Assembly (NCBI GenBank): GCA_934589155.1
Contig: CAKTNP010000023.1
Location: 1-31,258, forward strand
Reading direction: 5' to 3'
Origin: an uncultured Oscillospiraceae bacterium
Lineage (GTDB): Bacteria > Bacillota > Clostridia > Oscillospirales > Oscillospiraceae
DNA length: 31,258 nucleotides
The notes beneath the pieces were generated by a model that was not told the origin of the DNA, did no database searches, and worked only from the letters and a program-made list of their open reading frames with translations. Below are positions 1-7,993 of this stretch, piece after piece. Position 1 is the first letter of the stretch; every line of letters starts with the position of its first letter. Made by a program: the position numbers and the translations under genes.

Positions 1-428
1 GGGCGGGAAAATACTATGTGATCGAGATAATCTATGGCATCCACGCCGGAGGCTATGACCCCACCGAGCGGATCTGGGACATCTGCGTCGTCAGCAAGGA
101 CGTCTTGCAAACTTACTGGAAGGTCTTTGACTTCCGCAGTTTCGACTACGCTTTGGTCCTGCACCGGATGCTGATCAATCAATACGAAACCACGCTGGAG
201 CGGCGGGAAGAGCAAGGCATAACTGCGGGGGGCGCCGTAGTCGCCCGGGACGATCAATATGTTTACATTGTAGACACCTATGAAACCGCCGGCGGCGATG
301 GTTTTTTTGCCGCATCCCGAGAAAATCTTCTTTCCAAAATTTCCGAGGAGGAGTATCTGAAGGCCCAAGGTGACATCACCTGCACCCTGGAAGAGGCCGT
401 CGCTATGTGCTCCGTAGACGAAAACTAA
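1..428 (+). CDS. Secreted lipoprotein paralogue, C-terminal part only (copy A of array)
   Basis: This reading frame is open from the first complete codon at position 3 and ends at a TAA at 426-428, so the gene begins upstream of the window. The visible 141 residues match the C-terminal half of the lipoprotein at 3531-4346 almost residue for residue, with roughly one change in ten. It ends in the tail shared by all copies: a GDITCTLEEA block with a second Cys nine residues after the first, then SVDEN. The N-terminal lipid-attachment signal is therefore expected just outside the window. The family is not recognised and the function is unknown; an exported, surface-anchored role is inferred from the complete paralogues. 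The internal GTG at 18 is only the first start-like codon in the visible part and is not the true start. Confidence 0.85.
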   Translation, partial: AGKYYVIEIIYGIHAGGYDPTERIWDICVVSKDVLQTYWKVFDFRSFDYALVLHRMLINQYETTLERREEQGITAGGAVVARDDQYVYIVDTYETAGGDGFFAASRENLLSKISEEEYLKAQGDITCTLEEAVAMCSVDEN

Positions 429-467
429 ACCGGCCGGTTTCCGGCCTGTGCAGAAGGAGTGATCATG
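425..467 (+). repeat. Array spacer repeat, copy 1 (palindrome plus RBS)
   Basis: The spacer carries the perfect 14-bp palindrome AAACCGGCCGGTTT (427-440), which overlaps a hairpin GGCCGG-TTT-CCGGCC (432-446), followed by the Shine-Dalgarno sequence AGAAGGAG (452-459). The same spacer recurs at 1265, 2105 and 3488. No T-run follows, so it is not a normal intrinsic terminator; an mRNA processing or stabilising hairpin is possible. Confidence 0.85.
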
Positions 468-1268
468 ATGAAACGTATTTCCCTGCTTCTGGCCGCCGTC
501 CTGCTTCTGTCCCTGCTGACAGGCTGCGGTGACAGCGGCGTTCCCCGGGAATCCACCGTTGGGACCACCGCTCCCGTGCCCACGGACCCGCTCCCGACGC
601 TCCCGCCGGAGACTGTGCCGGAAACCGTCTCAACCACCCTTCCGCCGGAAACCGAGACTGCGGAAACCCGCGCGCCGGTCCCGCATCGTGACCCAGCCCG
701 GGAACGGCAAAAGGCTATGGAAGAAAAATTCGGCTTGGAGTTTTATTCCGCTCCTGGTTTGTACACCCTGCGGGATCCCGGTCGGGAGTTCGATTTTCAG
801 GACGGCAGCGCCGTCAAACTCACCATTCCGGAATCCTGGGAAGGCCGCGTGGTGGTTTTTGAAGTGGTCAATGACCAACCCGACCCAGGACCCTGGATCG
901 GCTCGATCACCGTAGTAGGCAAACCCCTGATGGAGGCTTACTGGAGAAACGATATGAGCGTCCGGGATTACACCATAACCCTGCAGCGGGCGTATAAGTA
1001 TGCCTACTATCGCGATGACGGAAATACGGATGCCATGTACCGGACTTATGTTGAGGAAGGAAAAGCCGCTGTTGTTGCCGAAGATGATACATTTGTTTAC
1101 GTTGTATACACAGACCAGTCACTTTCTCCTATCCCCGGATACCCCAGCGGCGGATCTCGGGATGATCTGAAAGCCATCATTACAGAAGAAGGGTATCAGG
1201 AGGCCGTCGGCGACATCACCTGCACCTTGGAAGAGGCCGTCGCTATGTGTTCCGTAGACGAAAACTAA
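468..1268 (+). CDS. Secreted lipoprotein, tandem array copy B
   Basis: 266 residues. Residues 1-20 form a lipoprotein signal peptide: KR, a long Leu/Ala core, and the lipobox LTGC with Cys20 as the lipidated residue. Residues 21-70 are a Pro/Thr/Glu-rich stalk, followed by a globular domain of about 190 residues and the conserved tail GDITCTLEEAVAMCSVDEN, whose two Cys could form a disulphide. The start chosen is ATG 468, 8 bases after AGAAGGAG; ATG 465 and GTG 459 are in frame, but the other copies have only the equivalent of 468. From about 551 to 908 the DNA matches copy C without a visible difference, pointing to recent duplication or gene conversion. Expected on the outer face of the membrane; no known family is recognised and no function is proposed. 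Confidence 0.85.
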   Translation: MKRISLLLAAVLLLSLLTGCGDSGVPRESTVGTTAPVPTDPLPTLPPETVPETVSTTLPPETETAETRAPVPHRDPARERQKAMEEKFGLEFYSAPGLYTLRDPGREFDFQDGSAVKLTIPESWEGRVVVFEVVNDQPDPGPWIGSITVVGKPLMEAYWRNDMSVRDYTITLQRAYKYAYYRDDGNTDAMYRTYVEEGKAAVVAEDDTFVYVVYTDQSLSPIPGYPSGGSRDDLKAIITEEGYQEAVGDITCTLEEAVAMCSVDEN

Positions 1269-1307
1269 ACCGGCCGGTTTCCGGCCTGTGCAGAAGGAGT
1301 GATCATA
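1265..1307 (+). repeat. Array spacer repeat, copy 2
   Basis: Same spacer as at 425: palindrome AAACCGGCCGGTTT, hairpin GGCCGG-TTT-CCGGCC and AGAAGGAG ahead of the next ATG at 1308. It differs from copy 1 only near the start codon (ATAATG in place of ATGATG). Confidence 0.85.
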
Positions 1308-2108
1308 ATGAAACGCATTTCCCTGCTCCTGGCCGCCGTTCTGCTTCTGTCCCTGCTGACGGGCTGCAGTGACAGCGGCATCCCCCGGGAATCCACCGTT
1401 GGGACCACCGCTCCCGTGCCCACGGACCCGCTCCCGACGCTCCCGCCGGAGACTGTGCCGGAAACCGTCTCAACCACCCTTCCGCCGGAAACCGAGACTG
1501 CGGAAACCCGCGCGCCGGTCCCGCATCGTGACCCAGCCCGGGAACGGCAAAAGGCTATGGAAGAAAAATTCGGCTTGGAGTTTTATTCCGCTCCTGGTTT
1601 GTACACCCTGCGGGATCCCGGTCGGGAGTTCGATTTTCAGGACGGCAGCGCCGTCAAACTCACCATTCCGGAATCCTGGGAAGGCCGCGTGGTGGTTTTT
1701 GAAGTGGTCAATGACCAACCCGACCCAGGACCCTGGATCGGCTCGATCTTCGTGGTAGGCAAGTCTCTGATGGAAGCCTATTGGAAGAACGATTGGAGTG
1801 TCGAGGATTACACCATAACCCTGCAGCGGGCGTATAAGTATGCCTACTATTGCGATGACGGAAATACGGATGCCATGTATCGGACTTATGTTGAGGAAGG
1901 GAAGGCCGCTGTTGTTGCCGAGGATGATACGTTTGTTTACATTGTGTACACAGACCAGTCACTTTCTCCTATCCACGGATATCCCCGCGGCGGATCTCGG
2001 GATGATCTGATCGCCCTCATTACGGAAGAAGGATATCAGGAGGCCGTCGGCGACATCACCTGCACCCTGGAAGAAGCCGTCGCCATGTGCTCCGTAGACG
2101 AAAACTAA
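1308..2108 (+). CDS. Secreted lipoprotein, tandem array copy C
   Basis: 266 residues, the same length as copy B and lying exactly 840 bp downstream of it. The layout is the same: signal peptide with lipobox LTGC (Cys20), Pro/Thr/Glu-rich stalk, one globular domain and the shared two-Cys tail. Residues from the stalk to the middle of the domain are identical to copy B. Differences cluster around residues 145-165 (IFVVGKSLMEAYWKNDWSVE against ITVVGKPLMEAYWRNDMSVR) and in the last 60 residues. The start ATG 1308 has AGAAGGAG 8 bases upstream. This patchwork of identical and diverged blocks is what gene conversion between neighbours would leave. Function unknown; exported lipoprotein by its signal sequence. 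Confidence 0.85.
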   Translation: MKRISLLLAAVLLLSLLTGCSDSGIPRESTVGTTAPVPTDPLPTLPPETVPETVSTTLPPETETAETRAPVPHRDPARERQKAMEEKFGLEFYSAPGLYTLRDPGREFDFQDGSAVKLTIPESWEGRVVVFEVVNDQPDPGPWIGSIFVVGKSLMEAYWKNDWSVEDYTITLQRAYKYAYYCDDGNTDAMYRTYVEEGKAAVVAEDDTFVYIVYTDQSLSPIHGYPRGGSRDDLIALITEEGYQEAVGDITCTLEEAVAMCSVDEN

Positions 2109-2147
2109 ACCGGCCGGTTTCCGGCCTGTGCAGAAGGAGTGATCATA
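2105..2147 (+). repeat. Array spacer repeat, copy 3
   Basis: Same palindrome, hairpin and Shine-Dalgarno spacer as at 425 and 1265, directly after the stop codon of copy C and ahead of ATG 2148. Confidence 0.85.
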
Positions 2148-3491
2148 ATGAAACGTATTTCCCTGCTTCTGGCCGCCGTTCTGCTTCTGGCCCTGCTGAC
2201 AGGCTGCGGCGACAGCGGCGGACCTACGGAACCCTCTGCGGCTCCTACCGCCCCCGAAACGACGATTCCCACCACGGAAGCAGCCATAGTTCCCGCCCAG
2301 CGGGAATTCGGCCCGGATAACCGAAACCTGATCAACGAGCAGGGCTTTAGTGCCGATTTCTATTCCAACCCTTCTCTTTATACCGCCTTGTACCCTGCCA
2401 ATAGGCATGTGCAATGGGCAGATCGGGATTTTGAACTCCGTATCCCGGATGACTGGAGCAACCGGATTGAAATATTTTTCGTGATCAATCCGTCCTCTCC
2501 CGACGCGGACGTCTATGACAGCAAACTCTGCGCCGTCAGCGTCGTCAGCAAAAAGCTCCTGAATATCTGCAATAACGACCTGGGGCTTTTGTCCTATGAC
2601 TTTGCCTTTACCATCCAGCTTGTGGACACAGCGGATTACCCCGGCAGCTGCTACGAAGCCTGGGTCAATAACGGCGAAGCGGCCATTATGGACGAGTACA
2701 AGGACCAGTACTACATTCTCTACACCGATCAGTCCCTGCTTACGCCGGAATTGGGAAAGGACACGCCCTACGCCGTCGGTGACTCGGATCAGCTGAAGGA
2801 ACTCCTGACCCCCGAAGGGTATAAAGCCGCTAAGGACGGTATCACCTGCACCCTGGAAGAAGCCAAAGCCATGTGCAAGCTGGACGCGCACGGGCCATAC
2901 AGTGACATTCGCCGTATAAAGGACTATGACCTGCAAATGAGCAGGGGCGGATTTCAGCTGCCGGAGTTTGACCGGGAGATCCGTCTGCCAGATTGGCCCT
3001 GCACCATAACCCTCCCGGAGGAATGGGTGGATAAAGTCAACGTCTACGTGGACTTCGAGGATGACGTTTATAAATACTACTTCCAGGAATCCCGGGGACA
3101 CAGCTTTTTCCGGGTTTGGGTCACACCCAAGTCCATAATCGATTTGTACGACACTGTTATTGAAAATGCCACCACGCCGGAGACGGACTACACGCTCTGC
3201 CTGGGCTGTGTAGATACTGGAAATCCGGGGAAGATTTTGGACAGCATCCAGGCCCAGATCGATGCCGGAAACGCCGCCGTCATCGGCCAGGTGGGAGATT
3301 ACCTCTACTACGTCATGACGGACCAGACCCTGGACCTTTCTCAGGAATACAGCCGTGCCCCCAACACCCGGAAAGCGCTTATGGAAGCTCTGGAAGAAGA
3401 GGGGACCGAATATCTGTACGACGAGGCCCGGGGCGACATCACCTGCACCCTGGAAGAGGCCATCGCTATGTGCTCCGTAGACGAAAATTAA
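2148..3491 (+). CDS. Secreted lipoprotein with doubled domain, array copy D
   Basis: 447 residues, against 266-271 for its neighbours. It has the shared signal peptide with lipobox LTGC (Cys20) and a shorter Thr/Pro stalk (about 21-55). Two tandem copies of the family domain follow: residues about 60-245, closing with DGITCTLEEAKAMCKLD, and about 255-447, closing with RGDITCTLEEAIAMCSVDEN. The inner copy of the two-Cys tail shows that it arose by internal duplication or fusion of two array members after loss of the intervening signal peptide. Both domains are clearly diverged from copies B and C, with shared landmarks such as IPDDW or LPEEW and YYxLYTDQSL or YYVMTDQTL. The start ATG 2148 has AGAAGGAG upstream. 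Function unknown. Confidence 0.85.
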   Translation: MKRISLLLAAVLLLALLTGCGDSGGPTEPSAAPTAPETTIPTTEAAIVPAQREFGPDNRNLINEQGFSADFYSNPSLYTALYPANRHVQWADRDFELRIPDDWSNRIEIFFVINPSSPDADVYDSKLCAVSVVSKKLLNICNNDLGLLSYDFAFTIQLVDTADYPGSCYEAWVNNGEAAIMDEYKDQYYILYTDQSLLTPELGKDTPYAVGDSDQLKELLTPEGYKAAKDGITCTLEEAKAMCKLDAHGPYSDIRRIKDYDLQMSRGGFQLPEFDREIRLPDWPCTITLPEEWVDKVNVYVDFEDDVYKYYFQESRGHSFFRVWVTPKSIIDLYDTVIENATTPETDYTLCLGCVDTGNPGKILDSIQAQIDAGNAAVIGQVGDYLYYVMTDQTLDLSQEYSRAPNTRKALMEALEEEGTEYLYDEARGDITCTLEEAIAMCSVDEN

Positions 3492-3530
3492 ATCGGCCGG
3501 TTTCCGGCCTGTGCAGAAGGAGTGATCATA
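3488..3530 (+). repeat. Array spacer repeat, copy 4
   Basis: Fourth copy of the spacer. The outer arm has lost symmetry (AAATCGGCCGGTTT), but the GGCCGG-TTT-CCGGCC hairpin and AGAAGGAG are kept, suggesting that the hairpin rather than the longer palindrome is what is conserved. Confidence 0.8.
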
Positions 3531-4346
3531 ATGAAACGCATTTCCCTGCTCCTGGCCGCCGTCCTGCTTCTGTCCCTGCTGACGGGCTGCGGTGACAGCG
3601 GCGTCCCCCGGGAATCCACCGTTGGGACCACCGCTCCCGTGCCCACGGACCCGCTCCCGACGCTCCCGCCGGAGACTACCGTCCCAACGACCCTTCCGCC
3701 GGAAACCGAGACTACGGAAACCAGCCCCGAAACTGTCCCCGACGGTGGGGACGGGTCCGTCACCATGCCTCCTTCGGATTGGCAGAAGGAGAACATCGAG
3801 GAAAAATTCGGCGTGGAAACCTACAACGCCCCAGCGTATTTCCTGTTAAAGGATCCGGGACTGGAAATCGGTTTCCAAGATGGTTCCCCCGTAACGCTGA
3901 ATCTCCCCGAGTCCTGGGCGGGAAAATACTATGTGATCGAGATAATCTATGGCATCCACGCCGGAGGCTATGACCCCACCGAGCGGATCTGGAGCATCTG
4001 CGTCGTCAGCAAGGACGTCTTGCAGACTTACTGGAAGGTCTTTGACTACCGCAGTTTCGACTACGCTTTGGTCCTGCATCGGATGCTAATTGATGAATAC
4101 GAAAGCACGCTGGAGTGGCGGGAGGAGCAAGGCATAACCACAGGGGGCGCCGTAGTTGCTCAGGACGATCAATATGTTTACATTGTAGACACCTATGAAA
4201 CCGCCGGCGGCGATGGTTTTTGTGCCGCATCCCGAGAAAAACTTCTTTCCAAAATTTCCGAGGAGGAGTATCTGGAGGCCCAAGGTGACATCACCTGCAC
4301 CCTGGAAGAAGCCGTCGCCATGTGCTCCGTAGATCCGGAGGAATGA
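3531..4346 (+). CDS. Secreted lipoprotein, array copy E (last member)
   Basis: 271 residues. Signal peptide and lipobox LTGC (Cys20) are as in the other copies; the Pro/Thr/Glu stalk (about 21-85) differs in length and repeat number, with blocks such as PTLPPETT and PETETTETSPET. The single C-terminal domain is the close relative of the truncated copy A at the window start, not of copies B or C. The protein ends SVDPEE instead of SVDEN. The order of types along the array is therefore E-like, B, B, D, E. A strong terminator follows 14 bases after the stop, so this is the last gene of the transcription unit. The family is unrecognised and the function unknown. Confidence 0.85.
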   Translation: MKRISLLLAAVLLLSLLTGCGDSGVPRESTVGTTAPVPTDPLPTLPPETTVPTTLPPETETTETSPETVPDGGDGSVTMPPSDWQKENIEEKFGVETYNAPAYFLLKDPGLEIGFQDGSPVTLNLPESWAGKYYVIEIIYGIHAGGYDPTERIWSICVVSKDVLQTYWKVFDYRSFDYALVLHRMLIDEYESTLEWREEQGITTGGAVVAQDDQYVYIVDTYETAGGDGFCAASREKLLSKISEEEYLEAQGDITCTLEEAVAMCSVDPEE

Positions 4347-4360
4347 CCGCCAGCTGCCCT

Positions 4361-4392
4361 GCGGGGACCGGGAGACCGGTCCCTGCTTTTTT
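4361..4392 (+). terminator. Intrinsic terminator of the lipoprotein array
   Basis: An 11-bp stem (4361-4371 with 4376-4386, one G-T pair), a GAGA tetraloop, and six T directly after (4387-4392). It is placed just after the last array gene. Confidence 0.9.
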
Positions 4393-4429
4393 GTGCCCGC
4401 TCCCCTTTTCCGCTCTGGCGCGGCGGCTT

Positions 4430-4444
4430 TGCCTGTGGTATAAT
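4430..4444 (+). promoter_or_regulatory. Extended -10 promoter of the histidine kinase gene
   Basis: TATAAT at 4439-4444 preceded by TGG (4436-4438), an extended -10 element. No good -35 box is visible at 17 bases. It lies between the array terminator and the kinase start. Confidence 0.6.
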
Positions 4445-4513
4445 GGTCCCGATCACGATCGGTCGCCCATCAATTCGCGGCCCGGAACCCAAAAAAAGAC
4501 AGGAGGGATCCCC

Positions 4514-6295
4514 ATGGCAGGATCTGCCCCCGGCTCCCGGCAGAAGCCCGTCCGGAAAGCGCCGCCCCTGAAGCAGAGCATGTATGTGGTGATCCTGCTG
4601 TGCTGGGTACTGCCCCTGATTGCCACCCTCACCATCAGCTCCTACCTGACCCAGAAAAACACCCGGGCCCGGGTGGAGGACACCATCCGCTCCAGCGCCG
4701 AGCATGGAGCCAGTATCCTGGAGGAGCGCTTCCGGGAGGCCATGGACGACTCCCGGTCCGTATCCTATGACGGAACCATCTCCCAGGCTTACAACCAATA
4801 CCTGTCGGACGGAGACCAGATCAGTCTGTACGGCGCCACCAGCAACTACCTGTCCAATCAATTCGCTCACAACAGCCTGTTCGAGGCGGTATGGCTCATC
4901 TATCCGGAGGCTCCCAACATGCCCGTGTATGTATTCAACCGGGACCTGCAGGGCGCCGCCGGTATGGCCCGGGACTTTGAAGAGGGGGCCCGGGCCAAGA
5001 TCCTCCACCGCAGCGAAACCCTAAGCACCCGCATTGCTTTTTTGTTCATAGACGGAAAGCTTTACATGGTCCGGAATCTGGTGAACAGCCGGTTCCAGAC
5101 CTACGCCGTCCTTACCATGCAGTGCAGCCGGGACTATCTTTTTGAAAGTGCCGGAAACCTGGTCTGGGTCCGGGACGCCGCCGTGGAGCTGGGCGGCCAG
5201 CGCATCCACGTGGTGGGCGACCTGTCCGACACACCGGAGCCCGGCCTCCGCTATGACGCAAAAACCGGGGACTACTCCCTGAACCAGGAGCTGGACATTG
5301 AGAACTTCGACGCCCGGCTGCTGGCGGTGATCTCCGGAGATCTGCTGGCCCAGGAGCAGCAGAGCGTTCACGGGGTCATGCTGGTGCTCATTCTGGTGTC
5401 CGGGGTCCTGCTGCTCATCATGGTCCAGTTTTTGAGCCGGAACATTTCCAAGCCCGTGGACGCCCTGGTGGAGGCCATGGGCCATCTGGAGGAAGGGGAG
5501 CTGGGCTACCACGCGGAGGAATTCCGCCGGATCCGGGAATTCCAGTACCTGGACCAGCAGTTCAACGCCCTGTCCGACGAATTAAAGGACCAATTTGAAC
5601 GGAACACCCAGGAGCAGATCGCCCTGCACGAGGCCCGGATCAAGGCCCTGCAGTCCCAGATCAACCCTCATTTCCTCAACAACACCCTGGAGCTCATCAA
5701 CTGGGAGGCCCGGCTGGCGGACAACCAGAAGGTCTGCAAAATGATCGAAGCCCTGTCCGTAATGCTCAACGCCGCCATGGCCCGGGGGGGACGGGCCACG
5801 GTGAGCATGACCGAGGAGCTGAGCTACATTGATGCCTACCTCTACATCATCTCCCAGCGCTTCGGCAGCCGCCTGACAGTGAAGCGGGAGATTGCCCCGG
5901 AGGTCCTCAGCGCCGAGGTCCCCCGACTGATCCTCCAGCCTATTGTGGAAAACGCCATCGAACACGGCATCTCCCGTCTGGCCAAGGGCGAGCTGCTGAT
6001 CCGCCTTCACCGGGAAGGGGACCTGCTGATCCTGGACGTAGAAAACGATGGCACCATTTCCCTCAAGGACCGGGAGGCCATTGATAAGCTATTGAGCTGG
6101 GACGGCAAAGAACAGATGACGGCGGGCTCCACCCACATCGGCATCCGGAACGTGAACCTCCGGCTGAAGATCCTCTGCGGTCCCGACAGCGGCCTGACCC
6201 TGGAGGAGATTCGCCCCGGCTATATCCGCAGCCGGATCCGCCTGCCCTTCCGTAAAAAGGAATCCTCCCCTGTCTTTTCTGATTCCGACCAATGA
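4514..6295 (+). CDS. YesM/LytS-type membrane sensor histidine kinase
   Basis: 593 residues. It senses an extracellular signal and phosphorylates a response regulator, almost certainly the one at 7994. Membrane segments lie at about 24-45 and 287-306 and bracket an extracytoplasmic sensor region of about 240 residues. A HAMP linker follows (about 307-355), then the His_kinase domain with the motif QINPHFLNNTLE, phosphoacceptor His386, and a C-terminal HATPase domain with N-box Asn480 (QPIVENAIEHG) and the HIGIRNVNLRL block. Start ATG 4514 is chosen because AGGAGG (4501-4506) sits 7 bases upstream and the residues before it do not look like protein. Kinases of this class usually sit beside an AraC-type regulator and a sugar-binding protein, as here. 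The ligand is unknown. Confidence 0.93.
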   Translation: MAGSAPGSRQKPVRKAPPLKQSMYVVILLCWVLPLIATLTISSYLTQKNTRARVEDTIRSSAEHGASILEERFREAMDDSRSVSYDGTISQAYNQYLSDGDQISLYGATSNYLSNQFAHNSLFEAVWLIYPEAPNMPVYVFNRDLQGAAGMARDFEEGARAKILHRSETLSTRIAFLFIDGKLYMVRNLVNSRFQTYAVLTMQCSRDYLFESAGNLVWVRDAAVELGGQRIHVVGDLSDTPEPGLRYDAKTGDYSLNQELDIENFDARLLAVISGDLLAQEQQSVHGVMLVLILVSGVLLLIMVQFLSRNISKPVDALVEAMGHLEEGELGYHAEEFRRIREFQYLDQQFNALSDELKDQFERNTQEQIALHEARIKALQSQINPHFLNNTLELINWEARLADNQKVCKMIEALSVMLNAAMARGGRATVSMTEELSYIDAYLYIISQRFGSRLTVKREIAPEVLSAEVPRLILQPIVENAIEHGISRLAKGELLIRLHREGDLLILDVENDGTISLKDREAIDKLLSWDGKEQMTAGSTHIGIRNVNLRLKILCGPDSGLTLEEIRPGYIRSRIRLPFRKKESSPVFSDSDQ

Positions 6296-6321
6296 TATAC
6301 AAGAAAGCGCAATGGGATTCG

Positions 6322-6350
6322 TATGCAGGTCAGAGGACATCGTGTATAAT
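6322..6350 (+). promoter_or_regulatory. Promoter of the solute-binding protein gene
   Basis: TATAAT at 6345-6350, with TATGCA at 6322-6327 as a weak -35 at 17-base spacing. It lies 50 bases after the kinase stop, so the binding protein can be expressed independently of the kinase. Confidence 0.55.
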
Positions 6351-6419
6351 GGTACAAAGAAAGCTGCCATATGCACAAATTTTACCGGCGTACCGCCGAA
6401 ATGCAAGGGAGGAATGGAT

Positions 6420-7721
6420 ATGAAGCGGGTTCTGGCGGTTCTTTTGCTGCTGTCCGTGATACTGTCCCTGGTCGGCTGTTCCGCCGGGCTTGCCGGAAAT
6501 ACGGAAGCGCCGGAAGACGCCGACGCCATCACGTTGCAGGTGGTCACCTCCTTCGGCGGCGACGACGGCAACCGGGCCAATTACAGGGCGGCGGTCACAG
6601 CCTATGAGGTTGCCTCCGGCAACCGGATCAGCGACTCCTCCGAGGCCTCCACTGAGGAGTGGAAATCCCGGGTCATGCAGGATTTTGAGACCGGCAGCGA
6701 ACCGGACGTGCTATTTTACTTCAACGGTGCCGACTCCAACGCCATCGTATTTGCAGGTCTGGTGGTTCCCATCGAAGAGATTCGAGCGAGCTATCCCGAA
6801 TACGCGGGGAACATTAAGGAGGATATGCTGTCTCCCTCCACCGTGGACGGCAAGGCTTACGCCGTGCCCGTCAGCAGTTTTGCCGAGATCCTTTATGTGA
6901 ACAAAAAGGTCCTGGCGGCCTCCGGCGTGGAGGTTCCCGGCCCGGACTACACCTGGGACCAGTTCCTTCAGGACTGCGAGAAGGTCAAGCAGGCAGGCTA
7001 TGTGCCCATCGCCGCCTCCCTGCAGGAGGTGCCCCACTATCTCTTTGAATACTGCGTCTATAACGAAGGCAGCCGCGCGGATCATTTGACCCTGCCCCAG
7101 TCCTCCTCGGACGCGGCGGGCCAGCATTGGGTCCGGGGCCTCGGCACCATCCGGGAGCTTTATGCGGCCGGCTATTTCCCCCAGAACACCCTCACCGCCG
7201 GTGACACCGAAACGGTGCAGCTCCTGGCCGATGGGCAGGCCGCCTTCCTCATTGACGGCACCTGGCGTCTGGGCTTTTTCCGGGAGACCTGCCGGGACCA
7301 TCTGGAGGACTTCGCCGTGGCTTATGTGCCCGGCACCGGCAGCCGAAAGGCCACGGATATGATCGGCGGCATCTCCATGGGCTACTACATCACGCGGAAA
7401 GCCTGGGAGAATCCCAAAAAGCGGGATGCGGCCGTGCGTTTCGTGGAGTATATGACCTCGGACACCGTGGTGTCCACCTTCGCCACCTATCCCGCCGCCA
7501 CGCCCCTGAAAAACGGCGCCCTGCAATCCGGGGATATGGACTCTCTTCAGGCCCAAGCCGTAGCCATTATTGAGGGCGCCACCAGCATGGTGGGTGCGGT
7601 CCAGGACCTGCTGACCACCGAGGCCCGGGGAGAGCTCTTCGCCGGGGTCAAGGACATCGTTACGGACAAGAGCACCGCCGAGGCCGTGGTGGACCACTGC
7701 CTAGCCGTTCAGGAACCGTAA
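6420..7721 (+). CDS. Extracellular solute-binding lipoprotein (ABC transporter family 1 type)
   Basis: 433 residues. Signal peptide MKRVLAVLLLLSVILSLVGC ends in a lipobox with Cys20; the rest has the fold signature of family 1 sugar-binding proteins: a TLQVVTSFGG opening, a DVLFYFNG segment, YAVPVSSFAEILYVNKKVL, and a late VRFVEYMTSDTVV helix. Start ATG 6420 is preferred over the in-frame ATG 6414 because GGGAGG (6407-6412) is 7 bases from the first and only 1 from the second. It lies between a YesM-like kinase and its regulator. No permease or ATPase gene is adjacent, so it may share a transporter encoded elsewhere or act as a ligand-presenting subunit of the sensor. The substrate cannot be read from the sequence; an oligosaccharide is the family expectation. 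Confidence 0.9.
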   Translation: MKRVLAVLLLLSVILSLVGCSAGLAGNTEAPEDADAITLQVVTSFGGDDGNRANYRAAVTAYEVASGNRISDSSEASTEEWKSRVMQDFETGSEPDVLFYFNGADSNAIVFAGLVVPIEEIRASYPEYAGNIKEDMLSPSTVDGKAYAVPVSSFAEILYVNKKVLAASGVEVPGPDYTWDQFLQDCEKVKQAGYVPIAASLQEVPHYLFEYCVYNEGSRADHLTLPQSSSDAAGQHWVRGLGTIRELYAAGYFPQNTLTAGDTETVQLLADGQAAFLIDGTWRLGFFRETCRDHLEDFAVAYVPGTGSRKATDMIGGISMGYYITRKAWENPKKRDAAVRFVEYMTSDTVVSTFATYPAATPLKNGALQSGDMDSLQAQAVAIIEGATSMVGAVQDLLTTEARGELFAGVKDIVTDKSTAEAVVDHCLAVQEP

Positions 7722-7790
7722 AACGCCTTCGGCGTTTACTCAAAAGCCATCCCGGCCCCGGAAGCACATTTTCCGGGGCCGGATTTTTTT
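7721..7790 (+). terminator. Terminator after the solute-binding protein gene
   Basis: A perfect 7-bp hairpin AAACGCC-TTC-GGCGTTT (7721-7737) overlaps the stop. A second hairpin has a 12-bp stem (7752-7763 with 7771-7782), a 7-base loop and seven T at 7784-7790. The second one is a classical intrinsic terminator. Confidence 0.9.
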
Positions 7791-7831
7791 CGGAACGATC
7801 CTTCTGGCCATACCCGCTCAGTCCCCGCCCC

Positions 7832-7860
7832 TTGCAGAATCCGAAAAAACGGAGTATAAT
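7832..7860 (+). promoter_or_regulatory. Promoter of the response regulator gene
   Basis: TTGCAG (7832-7837), a 17-base spacer and TATAAT (7855-7860). The predicted leader to ATG 7994 is about 125 bases long and holds no clear hairpin or gene. Confidence 0.6.
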
Positions 7861-7993
7861 AGATTAAAAACCAGAAAACTCCGGCCAATGCCTGTGTCCC
7901 AAATTTTTCCAAACCCGGAAACTCTCCGGATACCGCTTCACCTGCGCTTTCTGGTACTCCGGATCAAATTACGGCGTGGGAGGACGATGCCCT

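Noticed and set aside
1959..3101. 380-codon - strand frame across lipoprotein copies C and D
   Set aside because: Crosses a gene boundary of the opposite strand, and the signal peptides and tails on the + strand are unmistakable.
425..3530. CRISPR-like array (regular repeats at the left end)
   Set aside because: The repeats are gene-boundary spacers 840-1380 bp apart with coding sequence between them, not short repeats with unique 30-40 bp spacers; no cas genes.
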